DNA from: Bin87 sp964347975
Lineage (GTDB): Bacteria; Chloroflexota; Dehalococcoidia; Lucifugimonadales; UBA3495
Length of the DNA stretch: 64,000 bases
Direction of reading: 5' to 3'
Assembly (NCBI GenBank): GCA_964347975.1
Contig: CAYGAY010000015.1
Location: 16,621-80,620, forward strand
The position numbers and the translations under genes were made by a program. Under the pieces are notes generated by a model. It had not been told where the DNA came from. It did no database searches and saw only the letters and a program-made list of their open reading frames with translations. Of the stretch, positions 8,048-16,534 are shown piece by piece. The number at the start of each line of letters is the position of its first letter. Within the stretch, counting starts at the first letter, position 1.

Positions 8048-8467
8048 ATGGAAAGCGCATTGGCTGGCAACACGCTTGAAATCGCCATCATCGGCGGCTT
8101 GATGGCGGTGATAGTGGCCTTTATCACCATTGGGGCCGTGTTCGTTTTCCGGTTGTTCAGCCGGGTTGACCAGCTTGCCGACAAGCTGTCGGAAACCAAC
8201 GAGAGAATCGGCCAAACCCGTAATGAGCTGAGCGAGAAAATCGACCAGTCACACCGGGAGCTGAGCGAGAAAATCGACCAGTTGCGTGAGGATATGATGC
8301 GACAGATGGCGCAGATGAAGGGGGAAATCATCAGTGCTCTGGTAAGTCATACTCACCCGGAGCCCGGCGGCCCGCCCGTATTCACCGCTCCACCCCCGGC
8401 AACTCCGCCCAACCCACCGGCGCAGGAGCCGGAACCGACGCCGGCCCCAACTCCCGCCGACAACTAA
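8048..8467 (+). CDS. membrane-anchored coiled-coil protein with Pro-rich tail
   Basis: A 139-aa protein starting at an ATG with a strong RBS (AGGGAGG, 5 nt upstream). Residues 8-35 form one transmembrane helix (EIAIIGGLMAVIVAFITIGA). Residues 40-95 are a coiled coil containing a 10-residue direct repeat (ELSEKIDQSHRELSEKIDQL). Residues 105-139 are Pro/Ala/Glu-rich. It resembles small single-pass scaffolds common near Uma2 or toxin-like genes; no function is assigned. Its stop overlaps that of the convergent VOC gene by 4 nt. Confidence 0.7.
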   Translation: MESALAGNTLEIAIIGGLMAVIVAFITIGAVFVFRLFSRVDQLADKLSETNERIGQTRNELSEKIDQSHRELSEKIDQLREDMMRQMAQMKGEIISALVSHTHPEPGGPPVFTAPPPATPPNPPAQEPEPTPAPTPADN

Positions 8468-8847
8468 CCCTGCGCCGCGTTGCTGTCGTCCATGAACATG
8501 CCGACCACGTTCCCCTCAGTGTCGCGGAAGTTGGCGAACCACCCCACGCCGGGAATAGCGGTGCGCGGCGTTACGATTTCGCAGCCCGCCGCCGTCACCT
8601 TGACAACGTAGGCGTCCAGGTCGTCCACGCCGATTATCACCAGGGTTCCTCCGAAATTCACCGCCGACTCCCGGGCGATGAGCGCCCCACCAATACCGTA
8701 AGGCTCATCGTCGCCGCCGGTTTCCTGAAGGTAATATTCCTCCGGCCCGTCCCACTTGCGGGACGTCCAGCCGAACACGTCGGCGTAGAACTTGTTGGCG
8801 CGGTCGGCGTTGTCAAAGGGCAGTTCGAAATGCACGATCTTGGGCAT
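8464..8847 (-). CDS. VOC family protein (glyoxalase/bleomycin-resistance fold)
   Basis: A 127-aa single-repeat vicinal-oxygen-chelate protein. It starts MPKIVHFELPFDN with the first metal-type His, and has FYADVFGW near residue 22, GGTLVIIGVDDLD, and the end VGWFANFRDTEGNVVGMF, in which the usual C-terminal Glu follows the DTEGN turn. Homologues are often annotated as glyoxalases, but the substrate is unknown. The ATG at 8847 has a good GGAGGAACG RBS and was preferred over an upstream one at 8871. Confidence 0.85.
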   Translation of the reverse strand: MPKIVHFELPFDNADRANKFYADVFGWTSRKWDGPEEYYLQETGGDDEPYGIGGALIARESAVNFGGTLVIIGVDDLDAYVVKVTAAGCEIVTPRTAIPGVGWFANFRDTEGNVVGMFMDDSNAAQG

Positions 8848-8874
8848 CGTTCCTCCGTGAGCATATTGCAACGT

Positions 8875-9438
8875 TCAGGCTGTGGGTTGGGTGTATTCTG
8901 ACGCTGGTTGCCATTCGTCTGACAGCAGGCCATACAGCAGTGTATCCCACCAACGGCCCTTGAAGTATTCGTTGCGGCGCAAACGGCCCTCATACTGAAA
9001 CCCAAGCCGTTCCAAAACCCGGGCCGAGGCCAGGTTGTCAGCGATGCACCACGACGAAATGCGCCGCAGGCCCAAGTCTCTGAACCCGAAATCGACGATG
9101 GCGCGGGCAGCCTCCGTGGCAAATCCATGTCCCCAAAAGTCGGGAGCCAGTTCGTAACCGATGTCTGCTTCCCAATCGTTACCCGGTTTGCGGCGGATGC
9201 CGCAGTTGCCGATGAGGCGGCCATCCACTCGCCGGACGACGGCAATCTGAAACCGACGCCGGGGCTGCTCCGTCTGCCATTGACGGAAGGTTGCCAGAAA
9301 TGCCCGGACATCGGCCTCGGTTCGGTTATCCCAGGGATAGTACCGGAGATAACGAGGGTCGCGTTGGTAACCCAACACGACCCTCCAATCGTCGCACGCG
9401 AATTCGCGCAGGCACAGACGCTCTGTCGTGATTTCCAT
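8875..9438 (-). CDS. GNAT family N-acetyltransferase (RimJ/RimL type)
   Basis: A 187-aa GNAT acetyltransferase. It starts ITTERLCLREFACDD, a RimJ/RimL-type N-terminus. The acetyl-CoA binding loop is DFWGHGFATEAARAIVDFGF, and the C-terminal motif is NLASARVLERLGFQYEGRLR. It probably acetylates a protein N-terminus or a small amine; the target is unknown. It lies 27 nt upstream of the VOC gene on the same strand, so the two may be co-transcribed. Confidence 0.9.
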   Translation of the reverse strand: MEITTERLCLREFACDDWRVVLGYQRDPRYLRYYPWDNRTEADVRAFLATFRQWQTEQPRRRFQIAVVRRVDGRLIGNCGIRRKPGNDWEADIGYELAPDFWGHGFATEAARAIVDFGFRDLGLRRISSWCIADNLASARVLERLGFQYEGRLRRNEYFKGRWWDTLLYGLLSDEWQPASEYTQPTA

Positions 9439-9447
9439 GTCGCAGGA

Positions 9448-11043
9448 TCAGGAGATGGCCGACGAACCCTCTCCCTTCAGGTAGTCGGCGGTGCGCAGCG
9501 CCAATGCCTGTATGGTGGTGGTGGGGTTGATGCAGGCGCCAGTGGTGAAGATGCTGCCGTCGATGATGTACAAGTTGGGCACGTCATGGGCGCGGCCCCA
9601 GCGGTCCACCACCGAGCGATCCGGGTCGGTCCCCATGCGGGCGGTGCCCAGCAGGTGCCAGCCGGCGTTGCGCCGCAGCCGGGAAGAGACGACCCGCTTT
9701 GCCCCGGCGGCCTCCAGAACCTCGGTGGCCCGCGCAATGCCGTGATCCAGCATGGCCCAGGTGTTGTCGCTCACGGTGTAGTCGATCTTGGGCGCCGGGA
9801 TGCCGTGGGCGTCGGTAAGCGTCGGGTCAAGGGTTACGCGGTTGTGCTCCTCGGGCAGGTCTTCCGTCATGATGACGATGCCCATCTGGTGGCGGAACCG
9901 TCCGGCGAAGTCGCGGTGATGTCCCTCGCCCCATTGCACCCTTTCGCCAACCAGTCCGCCCAGCGCGATTTGGAGCGGCGCGCCGCCCACGTTGGAAATC
10001 TGCATGTCGTAGCCGCGCACGAAGCCCCGGCGCAGGTCGGTTTCGTAGAATTCCTGGCTCAGCATCGACGAACCGCGCGGGCCGTCGTCCGGCCCCAGGT
10101 CCTCGTCGAACAGGCCCAGGACGTAGCCACAGGGGTGGTGCATCAGGTTCCGACCCACCTGCCCGCTGCTGTTGGCCAGCCCGTCCGGGAACAGCGCGCT
10201 CTTTGAGTTCAGCAGCAGCCGGGAGGTGCCGATACCGTTGCCGGCCAGCACGACAACCTTAGCATACTGCGCCCGGAGGTTGCCGTTGCGGTCATAGTAC
10301 GATGCGCCGGTGGCCCGGCCAGTCTCGTCCACCAGGACCTCGCGGACGCGAGCGTGGGTGATGAGGCGCGCCCCCTGTTTCAGCGCGCCGGGCCAGAATA
10401 TGATGTCGCTGCTGGACGGCGAGCGCAGGTATTCGCCCACATCGGCCCGCCGGCCGTCGTACGCGGTAGAGTTGATGGCGTTGTCCGATGACCACCAGTG
10501 CCAGCCCAGCTGGTTGAAGGCGTGGGCCAGCTTCTCGCCGCCCGGGCCGATGGGCAGCGGCGGCGTGGGCCGGGCCGGCTTGGGCGGATAAGCCGGGTCT
10601 CCCTGCAATCCGCTGACGCCGTGGGCGCGGTCGTTCTGGTCGTAGTAGGGTTCCAGCTCAAAGTAGTCCATGGGCCAGTCGTCGGCCACGCCGTCCAGGG
10701 ACTTGAGCCGGAAGTCCGATGGATGGAATCGGGGAAAGTGGGATCCCCAGTGGATGGTGCTCCCGCCCACTGCGTTGTACATATAGGGAGCGATGGGCGT
10801 GTCGTCCTCGTTCACCGGATAGTCCTCCGGCAGCCCCCGGAAGTTGGGGTTGGGATGAAAGTCGGTCTGCCAGTGCAGTTGCGCCTGCGGCTCGCTCACC
10901 GGAAAGGCGTTCAGCGGCACCCAGCCGCCCTGCTCCAGGCAAACCACCTTGACCCCGGCCTGGGTCAGGCTCCAGGTGAAAGCCCCGCCGGAAGCACCGG
11001 CCCCGATAACAAGAACGTCCGCTACTTGATGCTTGCTGGCCAT
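9448..11043 (-). CDS. GMC family FAD oxidoreductase
   Basis: A 531-aa glucose-methanol-choline oxidoreductase. It has the FAD-binding motif VLVIGAGASGGAFTWSLTQAG at residues 10-30, then GGSTIHWGSHFPRF, VLAGNGIGTSRLLLNS, and the C-terminal catalytic region NAGWHLLGTARMG with the active His, followed by VDRWGRAHDVPNLYIIDGS and INPTTTIQALALR. It oxidises an alcohol or sugar, probably passing electrons to a carrier rather than O2. There is no Tat signal. It is grouped with the downstream GNAT gene and the upstream flavin-binding gene; the substrate is unknown. Confidence 0.92.
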   Translation of the reverse strand: MASKHQVADVLVIGAGASGGAFTWSLTQAGVKVVCLEQGGWVPLNAFPVSEPQAQLHWQTDFHPNPNFRGLPEDYPVNEDDTPIAPYMYNAVGGSTIHWGSHFPRFHPSDFRLKSLDGVADDWPMDYFELEPYYDQNDRAHGVSGLQGDPAYPPKPARPTPPLPIGPGGEKLAHAFNQLGWHWWSSDNAINSTAYDGRRADVGEYLRSPSSSDIIFWPGALKQGARLITHARVREVLVDETGRATGASYYDRNGNLRAQYAKVVVLAGNGIGTSRLLLNSKSALFPDGLANSSGQVGRNLMHHPCGYVLGLFDEDLGPDDGPRGSSMLSQEFYETDLRRGFVRGYDMQISNVGGAPLQIALGGLVGERVQWGEGHHRDFAGRFRHQMGIVIMTEDLPEEHNRVTLDPTLTDAHGIPAPKIDYTVSDNTWAMLDHGIARATEVLEAAGAKRVVSSRLRRNAGWHLLGTARMGTDPDRSVVDRWGRAHDVPNLYIIDGSIFTTGACINPTTTIQALALRTADYLKGEGSSAIS

Positions 11044-11069
11044 GATGACAGTTTCTCCCTTACTGGTTT

Positions 11070-11576
11070 TCAGCGGTCTTTATACCGACGGCCCCGTTCC
11101 GCGCGGGTGCGTTCCTTGACGAACTGCATCACCGGGACACCGTAGCCGCAGCTGGTGGCGGTGGCATCTACTGCAATCTCGATAACCTGGCGCGTGGGCA
11201 GGCTGATATGCCCGGCTTCGTGGGCCAGCAGCAGTTCCCGGTGGGGCGATTCATCCAGCGAGGTCGCTGTGGCGTGGCCGTACAGCCGGACGATGGCCGC
11301 GTCGCTTTCACTGAAAGAACAGACCATCACCGTGACCGGCCCGCTGGCGCCGGCGTGGCGGCCCGTTTCGTTGCCGCTGCCGGTGTAGTCGAGATAGGCC
11401 ACGCAGTTCGGCCCCAGGACGTGCAGCGGCACGCCCCCTTTGGGCGACAGGTTCACCGGCCCGATGCCGTCCGGCCCGTCGCCCAGCTCCGGGTCAACGC
11501 TGGCGACGAAAAACAGCGGCGCGCTACGGATGAGGTCGGCCTGTCCCGGGATGATTTGCGTGTAGGTGGTTGCCAT
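11070..11576 (-). CDS. pyridoxamine 5'-phosphate oxidase family protein
   Basis: A 168-aa PNPOx-like split-barrel protein. Landmarks are SAPLFFVASVDP near residue 20, GPVNLSPKGG, the FMN-contacting NCVAYLDYTGSGNET, and RLYGHATA. Such proteins bind FMN or F420 and reduce small molecules. The start codon overlaps the stop of the upstream Uma2 gene (TAATG), so the two are translationally coupled. The substrate is unknown. Confidence 0.82.
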   Translation of the reverse strand: MATTYTQIIPGQADLIRSAPLFFVASVDPELGDGPDGIGPVNLSPKGGVPLHVLGPNCVAYLDYTGSGNETGRHAGASGPVTVMVCSFSESDAAIVRLYGHATATSLDESPHRELLLAHEAGHISLPTRQVIEIAVDATATSCGYGVPVMQFVKERTRAERGRRYKDR

Positions 11577-12430
11577 TAAGCGCCTTCCTGCTGATGGTCT
11601 GCCAGCCGCTCCTCAAGTTGCCGGATGCGCTCATTGGCGGCGTCCCGCTCCGCCTGCACTGCATCCCGCTCCACCTGCGCTGCATCCCGCTCCGCCTGCA
11701 CTGCATCCCGCTCCGCCTGCACTGCATCCCGCTCCACCTGGGCGGCGTCGCGCTGATCTTCAGCGGCTACCAGCGCCGCCTGCAACTCAGACGGATCCAA
11801 CAGAAATTCGTCCGTTTTCGGGTCATAAAAACGCAGTTTGCCCTCGTCCCAGCAGAGGTACAGGTCCAGGGATGGACTGTATCCTGACAGCATCCCATAC
11901 ATTTTCCCGGGGCGGTCATCGGCCAACGGAATTGGCGCGTAACGTCCATCGACCAGCAGGTCGCCGGCCAGCGGAGCATCGTGGTATCTCCCTCCGGTGT
12001 AGTCGAAGCGCCAGTATTCGCCTACGTTGTAGCGGGCGTAACCCTCGCGCTTGACCGTATAATCCCGCCGCCCGGTGTGCTGCGAGGCAACCTCCAATAC
12101 TAACTCCGGGGGTTTGCCCACGTCGTCAATTTCGTAGCCGTTATTGTCTTCTATGGCGTCGGGGTCAACGCCGAAAGCGACCACCAGGTCCGGCTCTAGC
12201 CAACCCGAGCGGATTTGACTCCGCTCAAAGCAGAGGTACCCTTCGCCGCTCACCAGCACGTCGGGCCGGTGGGAGAAATGGCGATAGATGGTGTTTCCGA
12301 TGGCGGTGCGGTGATAATGGTTGAATTGTTGCATATCCGGCTTTTTGGGCGGGTCGGGCAACGGCGGCTTGGACGCCCGGCGCCGGTTGCCGCCCGGTTC
12401 GGATGTAATGCCGCGCTGAATTGTCATCAT
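11576..12430 (-). CDS. Uma2 family protein with C-terminal heptad coiled coil
   Basis: A 284-aa Uma2/DUF820 protein. The nuclease-like domain (about 35-210) has WLEPDLVVAFGVDPDAIEDN, PPELVLEVASQHTGRRDYTVKR and YARYNVGEYWRFDYTGG, with the catalytic-type E..PD...EV arrangement. The tail (225-270) is an exact heptad array (QAERDAV/QVERDAA units) encoded by 21-nt direct repeats at 11640-11750, ending NERIRQLEERL. The start may lie further in, at MQQFNHYH. Similar tails occur in other Uma2 proteins and may mediate oligomerisation. Confidence 0.82.
   Translation of the reverse strand: MMTIQRGITSEPGGNRRRASKPPLPDPPKKPDMQQFNHYHRTAIGNTIYRHFSHRPDVLVSGEGYLCFERSQIRSGWLEPDLVVAFGVDPDAIEDNNGYEIDDVGKPPELVLEVASQHTGRRDYTVKREGYARYNVGEYWRFDYTGGRYHDAPLAGDLLVDGRYAPIPLADDRPGKMYGMLSGYSPSLDLYLCWDEGKLRFYDPKTDEFLLDPSELQAALVAAEDQRDAAQVERDAVQAERDAVQAERDAAQVERDAVQAERDAANERIRQLEERLADHQQEGA
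11640..11750. repeat. 21-nt direct repeats inside the Uma2 gene
   Basis: Near-identical units of the GCATCCCGCTCCGCCTGCAC type, 21 nt apart, five to six copies. They encode the QAERDAV heptads of the coiled coil. The array is likely to expand and contract by slippage without changing frame. Confidence 0.7.
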
Positions 12431-12464
12431 CGGCCTCGCAGCTGGAATGTGATTGCCGACCCGC

Positions 12465-13667
12465 CTAACGCCGCTCGAACACCGCGGCCACGCCCTGGCC
12501 GCCGCCCACGCACATGGTCTCCAGGCCCCACTGCGCGTCCTGGCGTTCCATCTCGTGGAGCATGGTGGTGAGGATGCGGGCGCCGGTGGCCGCGATGGGG
12601 TGGCCCAGGGAGATGCCGGAACCGTTGACGTTCAGGTTGTCCTCATGGGGCAGCTGCCACTCGCGCAGCACGGCCAGCACCTGGGCGGCAAATGCCTCGT
12701 TCAGCTCGATGATGTCCATGTCGCCCAGCGTCATGCCAATCTTGTCCATCACCTTGTTGACCGCCGGCACCGGGCCGATGCCCATGGTGGCGGGGTGGCA
12801 GCCCGTGACCGCCCAGCCGCGCAGGTAGGCCATGGGGGTCAGCCCCAGCTCTTCCAGCTTGTCCTCGGCAACCACCAGGCACACCGAGGCGGCGTCGTTC
12901 TGACTGCTGGCGTTGCCCGCCGTGACCACGCCGTCGCGCATCACCGGGCGCAGGCGACCCAAAACCTCCATGGTGGTATCGCCGCGGGGGCCTTCGTCGG
13001 CGTCGAAAATCTTGGGGTCGCCGCGACGCTGGGGGATGTTCACGGGGACGATCTCGGCGTCGAACTTGCCGGAGTCGCGGGCGGCCACGGCGCGCTGGTG
13101 GCTGCGCAGGGCGTACTCGTCCTGCTCCTCCCGGGGGATTTCGTACTCGCGGGCCAGGTTCTCCGCCGTCTCCACCATGCCGCCGGGGATGGGGCCGAAC
13201 CGCTCGTCCGGCGCGATGGTGACGCGGGCGCGGGCCAGCCGGTCGTGGAAGGTCACGGAGCCGAAGCGCGCGCCCCAGCGGGACTCGTTGCTGTAGAACT
13301 CGGCGCTGCTCATGCTCTCGGCGCCGCCGGCGATCACCACGTCGGCGTTTTCGGTCTGGATCAGCATGGAAGCGTTGAGGATGGCCTGGAGGCCGGAGGA
13401 GCAGCGGCGGTCCAGCTGGTAGCCCGGCACCTCGATAGGCAGCCCCGCTTTCAGACTGGCCAGCCGTCCGATGGCGGGGTTCTCGCCCGAGGGATACCCG
13501 TGGCCCAGGATCACGTCGTCCACCTTGGCCGGGTCAACGCCGCTGCGTTCCAGCGCGGCCTGTATGACGGTGGATGCCAGCTCAGCGGCGGGCACGTCCC
13601 GCAGCGCTCCGCCGAAATTGCCGACGGCGGTGCGAACCGGGGAAACGATGGCTACTCCTCTCATCAT
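12465..13667 (-). CDS. acetyl-CoA C-acyltransferase (thiolase)
   Basis: A 400-aa thiolase. The nucleophile Cys is at about residue 89 (QLDRRCSSGLQAI), GGAESMS is near 116, the catalytic His is in NGSGISLGHPIAATGARI, and the second Cys is in MCVGGGQGVAAVFE at the C-terminus. It catalyses thiolytic cleavage or formation of 3-ketoacyl-CoA in fatty-acid or related acyl-CoA metabolism. There is no partner beta-oxidation gene next to it. Length and motif order are complete. Confidence 0.93.
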   Translation of the reverse strand: MMRGVAIVSPVRTAVGNFGGALRDVPAAELASTVIQAALERSGVDPAKVDDVILGHGYPSGENPAIGRLASLKAGLPIEVPGYQLDRRCSSGLQAILNASMLIQTENADVVIAGGAESMSSAEFYSNESRWGARFGSVTFHDRLARARVTIAPDERFGPIPGGMVETAENLAREYEIPREEQDEYALRSHQRAVAARDSGKFDAEIVPVNIPQRRGDPKIFDADEGPRGDTTMEVLGRLRPVMRDGVVTAGNASSQNDAASVCLVVAEDKLEELGLTPMAYLRGWAVTGCHPATMGIGPVPAVNKVMDKIGMTLGDMDIIELNEAFAAQVLAVLREWQLPHEDNLNVNGSGISLGHPIAATGARILTTMLHEMERQDAQWGLETMCVGGGQGVAAVFERR

Positions 13668-13784
13668 GCTGCTCCTTGTGCGGTGGGCCGCCGGTTCGGG
13701 GCGGCTTGGTCAGGCGTCAAAAACGCGCGAGTATGATACCCGTTGCCTCTCGGACTGTAAAACCGGAACGCTGCCGGTTGCCGT

Positions 13785-15131
13785 TCACTCCACCGCGTGC
13801 ACCCGGCCGTCCGCCGTCCGCACGTACAGCCGGTTCCCGGAGTAGGCTGGCGGCAACTCGACCGGCGCTCCCAGATCCAGTGTCCAGACGAGCGCCCCGT
13901 CCGCCCGGTTCAGCGCGTAGAGCATCCCGTCCCTGGCGCCGAAATAGACCCGCTCGCCCAGGATGACCGGGGAACTGACGATGCCATCGCCAGCCTCAAA
14001 CCGCCAGATCTCATCATCCGTAGCCGCGTCCCGAGCGTAGAACAGCCCGTCGCCGTCCCCGAGGTAATAGACGCCGTCGGCCAGGGCCGGCGACGCGACG
14101 ACACCTTGGGACTCCCGTTCTTCGGGCGCGAACCTCCAGCGTTCTCCCCGTTGCGCCGGCGGCGCCGGCACAAGGGGAATCTGCCAGATCCACAGCTGGA
14201 ACCACGAGCGTTTTATCCAGTACAGCCCCGGCATTCCCTTGACGCCGTTGTTGATGGCGTAGAGTGACCCTCCGGAGGGGAAGTACGCGGTATCGCCCGA
14301 TACCACCGGCGGCCCCGACGCCGAGCCGGCCGTGAGATACCGGAACCGGCGGCGACCGTCGTCGGCGTCGATGAAATACAGATTGCCCTCGTCATCAGCG
14401 GCGTATAGCCGGTCGCCGTGAATCGCCGGCGTGGTTTTCACGTTGCCCCGTATCTTATGCTTCCAGATCCGGTCGCCGGTCTGGGCATCCAGCGCGTAGA
14501 TGATGTTGCCCGACGACGTTATGTAGGCGATGCCATCGTGTACCAAGGCCGACGCCGATATAGGCAGGTGCGCCTTGAACTCCCAGACCGGCTCCCCGGT
14601 ATCCTTGTTGAGAGCCAGCATCCGGTGGTTAGTCAAGCCCACGTACACCAGGTTGTTGTTGGCTACCGTCAGGGCGTGGTCCATCGGTCCGGGCGTTTCG
14701 ATTTCCCAGATTGGATTGCCTGACGCGGCGTCCAGCGCCATAGCTTTGAAATGACCGCCTACGTATATCGTCCCGTCCACCGCCAGGGGAGCGGAGCGAG
14801 TGGGCGGCCCCAGGTCCCGCGACCAGACCGGTCGGCCGACCGGCTGCCGCTCCGGTTCCGCAACATACCCGGTCAGGTTTGGCCCATAGCCCAGCATTGA
14901 CCACTGCCCGGTCCGCGACGCTGACGAGGCTACGGCAGAGGGACTGCCCACAAACCAGCGAACCGGGTTGGGCAGGCTGAACCAGAAAATCCAGCCCAGG
15001 AGCGCTATCAGAGCCAGCGTCCCCAACGTGGCCGCCGGTTTCACGATCCCCATCCGGTAGCGCCGCCGGGCCGTGCGTTGGCTCCGATCTATCCAGTCGG
15101 GGAGTTGGGTTTCCGTTTGCTGATTGTCCAT
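13785..15131 (-). CDS. membrane-anchored PQQ-like beta-propeller protein
   Basis: About 448 aa from the ATG at 15131. One transmembrane helix (ATLGTLALIALLGWIFWFSL) lies near residues 35-55, and the rest is a periplasmic-side propeller with repeated blades of the type W.F.A......SPAL..G.VYLGDGDGLFYA.DA.TGD..W and ALNRADGALVW. This is a BamB/PQQ-dehydrogenase-like fold but without the dehydrogenase residues. An upstream ATG at 15173 lies inside a GGGGCGGG...CCCGCCCC repeat and was not used. It follows the two permease genes and may be a surface sensor or scaffold. Confidence 0.82.
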   Translation of the reverse strand: MDNQQTETQLPDWIDRSQRTARRRYRMGIVKPAATLGTLALIALLGWIFWFSLPNPVRWFVGSPSAVASSASRTGQWSMLGYGPNLTGYVAEPERQPVGRPVWSRDLGPPTRSAPLAVDGTIYVGGHFKAMALDAASGNPIWEIETPGPMDHALTVANNNLVYVGLTNHRMLALNKDTGEPVWEFKAHLPISASALVHDGIAYITSSGNIIYALDAQTGDRIWKHKIRGNVKTTPAIHGDRLYAADDEGNLYFIDADDGRRRFRYLTAGSASGPPVVSGDTAYFPSGGSLYAINNGVKGMPGLYWIKRSWFQLWIWQIPLVPAPPAQRGERWRFAPEERESQGVVASPALADGVYYLGDGDGLFYARDAATDDEIWRFEAGDGIVSSPVILGERVYFGARDGMLYALNRADGALVWTLDLGAPVELPPAYSGNRLYVRTADGRVHAVE

Positions 15132-15159
15132 TGCAAGTTGCCGGGACGACACGTCCGTA

Positions 15160-15185
15160 GGGGCGGGTTTCAAGCCCGCCCCTAC
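15160..15185. repeat. REP-like hairpin, GGGGCGGGTTTCAAGCCCGCCCC
   Basis: An inverted repeat of GGGGCGGG and CCCGCCCC around a TTCAAG centre. A near-identical element is at 34812-34842 and a related palindrome at 5844. It lies between the permease gene and the propeller gene. Confidence 0.6.
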
Positions 15186-15228
15186 TTTATCACGCCCCTT
15201 TGCCCGGCGGATGGATGCTGCTGGTCCG

Positions 15229-16329
15229 TTAAACGTTCCGCTGTTTCGGGTCCAGGCGGTCCCGCAGCCAGTCGCCCAACAGGTTCACCGACAGCACAGT
15301 GAACAGGATGGCGAGACCCGGGAAGAAAGACACCCACCAGGAGTCGATGATGAGCTCGCGCCCGTCGGCGACCATCACGCCCCAGGCCGGGTTGGGGCGC
15401 GGGATGCCGGCGCCCAGGAAGCTCAGCCCGGCTTCCAGCAAGATGACGAAGCCCAACTGCAGGGTGGCCAGCACGATGATGGTGTTCACCAGGTTGGGGA
15501 AGATGTGACGGATCATTATCCTGATTTGTGACGACCCGGCGACGCGGGATCTGGCAATGAAGTCCTGGGTTTTGAGCGCCAGCGTTTCACCGCGAATCAA
15601 CCGGGCGTAACGAGACCAGAGGAACAGGCACACCACGATGAGCACGTTCTCAATCCGTGGCCCCAGGGTCGCGGCCAGCACCAGCGCCACCAGGATCAGC
15701 GAAATCGACAGGGACATGTCCACCAGTCGCATGACCAGGGTGTCCACCCAGCCGCCGAAATAGCCGGCCAGAATGCCCAATACCGTGCCGATCAGTCCCG
15801 ACACGAAGATCGCCATCATCGACACCACCAAGGCCAGGCGCGCGCCAAAGACGATGCGGCTGAAAATGTCCATCCCATTCTTGTCGGTGCCAAGCAGGTA
15901 CTTGGCTTTACCTCCGGGTTTGACCACGATCTGGATCTGGTCGCCCAGCACGGGAGCCTCGCCCTCGGCTTTGCCCACCACCGCGGCGTCGCCGATGCGA
16001 ACGGTGCGTTCGGCGTCGCTGAGCTTGATCTCGTTCTGGCGGTTATCCCGATTCACTCGCTCCACAACCGTGCGAGTGGAGGTCACGTCACTGGACCAGG
16101 CCGGTGGCACCAGCCGATCATCGAGGTCGCCGCGCCGCGGATTATGCGGCGCGATCAGCTCAGCGAAGACCGCCGGCAGGATCAAAAAAACCAGCAGCAT
16201 GGTCACGGGAAACAGGGGCAATCGCCGTATCTCCCTGAGCCAATGCCTGATCTTGGCAAGGGATCCCATCGGGGCGGCGGCTTCTTCCGAAGCCGGCGCC
16301 GCGGGAACGGGAGCCGTAGTTATCGCCAT
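15229..16329 (-). CDS. ABC transporter permease, DppC/OppC type
   Basis: A 366-aa inner-membrane permease of the peptide/nickel family. After an N-terminal cytoplasmic segment and a first TM helix (FPVTMLLVFLILPAVFAELI) comes a long external insert, then TM helices from about 165, and the coupling-helix EAA motif in ETLALKTQDFIARSRVAGSSQ...RHIFPN, with LEAGLSFLGAGIPRPNPAWG. It pairs with the DppB-type gene upstream and the three binding proteins. No ATPase gene is in the cluster, so these subunits must be encoded elsewhere. Confidence 0.9.
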   Translation of the reverse strand: MAITTAPVPAAPASEEAAAPMGSLAKIRHWLREIRRLPLFPVTMLLVFLILPAVFAELIAPHNPRRGDLDDRLVPPAWSSDVTSTRTVVERVNRDNRQNEIKLSDAERTVRIGDAAVVGKAEGEAPVLGDQIQIVVKPGGKAKYLLGTDKNGMDIFSRIVFGARLALVVSMMAIFVSGLIGTVLGILAGYFGGWVDTLVMRLVDMSLSISLILVALVLAATLGPRIENVLIVVCLFLWSRYARLIRGETLALKTQDFIARSRVAGSSQIRIMIRHIFPNLVNTIIVLATLQLGFVILLEAGLSFLGAGIPRPNPAWGVMVADGRELIIDSWWVSFFPGLAILFTVLSVNLLGDWLRDRLDPKQRNV

Positions 16330-16369
16330 GGTCTATCCTCCGCCGTTTTCCTTAGGCAATTCTCTTGCC

Positions 16370-16498
16370 TACCCACTTTGTCATTGCGGCCCCGTACTTG
16401 ATACGAGGGTGGTAATCTCGCCGGCGTAGCAATGGCCGTTCCGTCAAGGCTCTCGCACCAGAAAAAGGCGAGCGTGGAATGACAAGTTAAAGTGGGTA
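16370..16498. mobile_element. MITE-like 129-bp element with terminal inverted repeats
   Basis: TACCCACTTTGTCATT at 16370-16385 is inverted at 16478-16498 (AATGACAAGTTAAAGTGGGTA, with a 5-nt insertion). The interior carries a GGCCCCGTACTTGATACG segment found also near 5880 and 54905. There is no coding capacity. It lies in the 205-nt gap between the two permease genes. Confidence 0.5.
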
Positions 16499-16534
16499 CG
16501 CGCGAGTTGTGCAATGCTCTTGCCGGCATCATGG

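Noticed and set aside
12453..13736. Open frame of 427 codons on the plus strand
   Set aside because: Antisense to the thiolase gene, which has all catalytic motifs.
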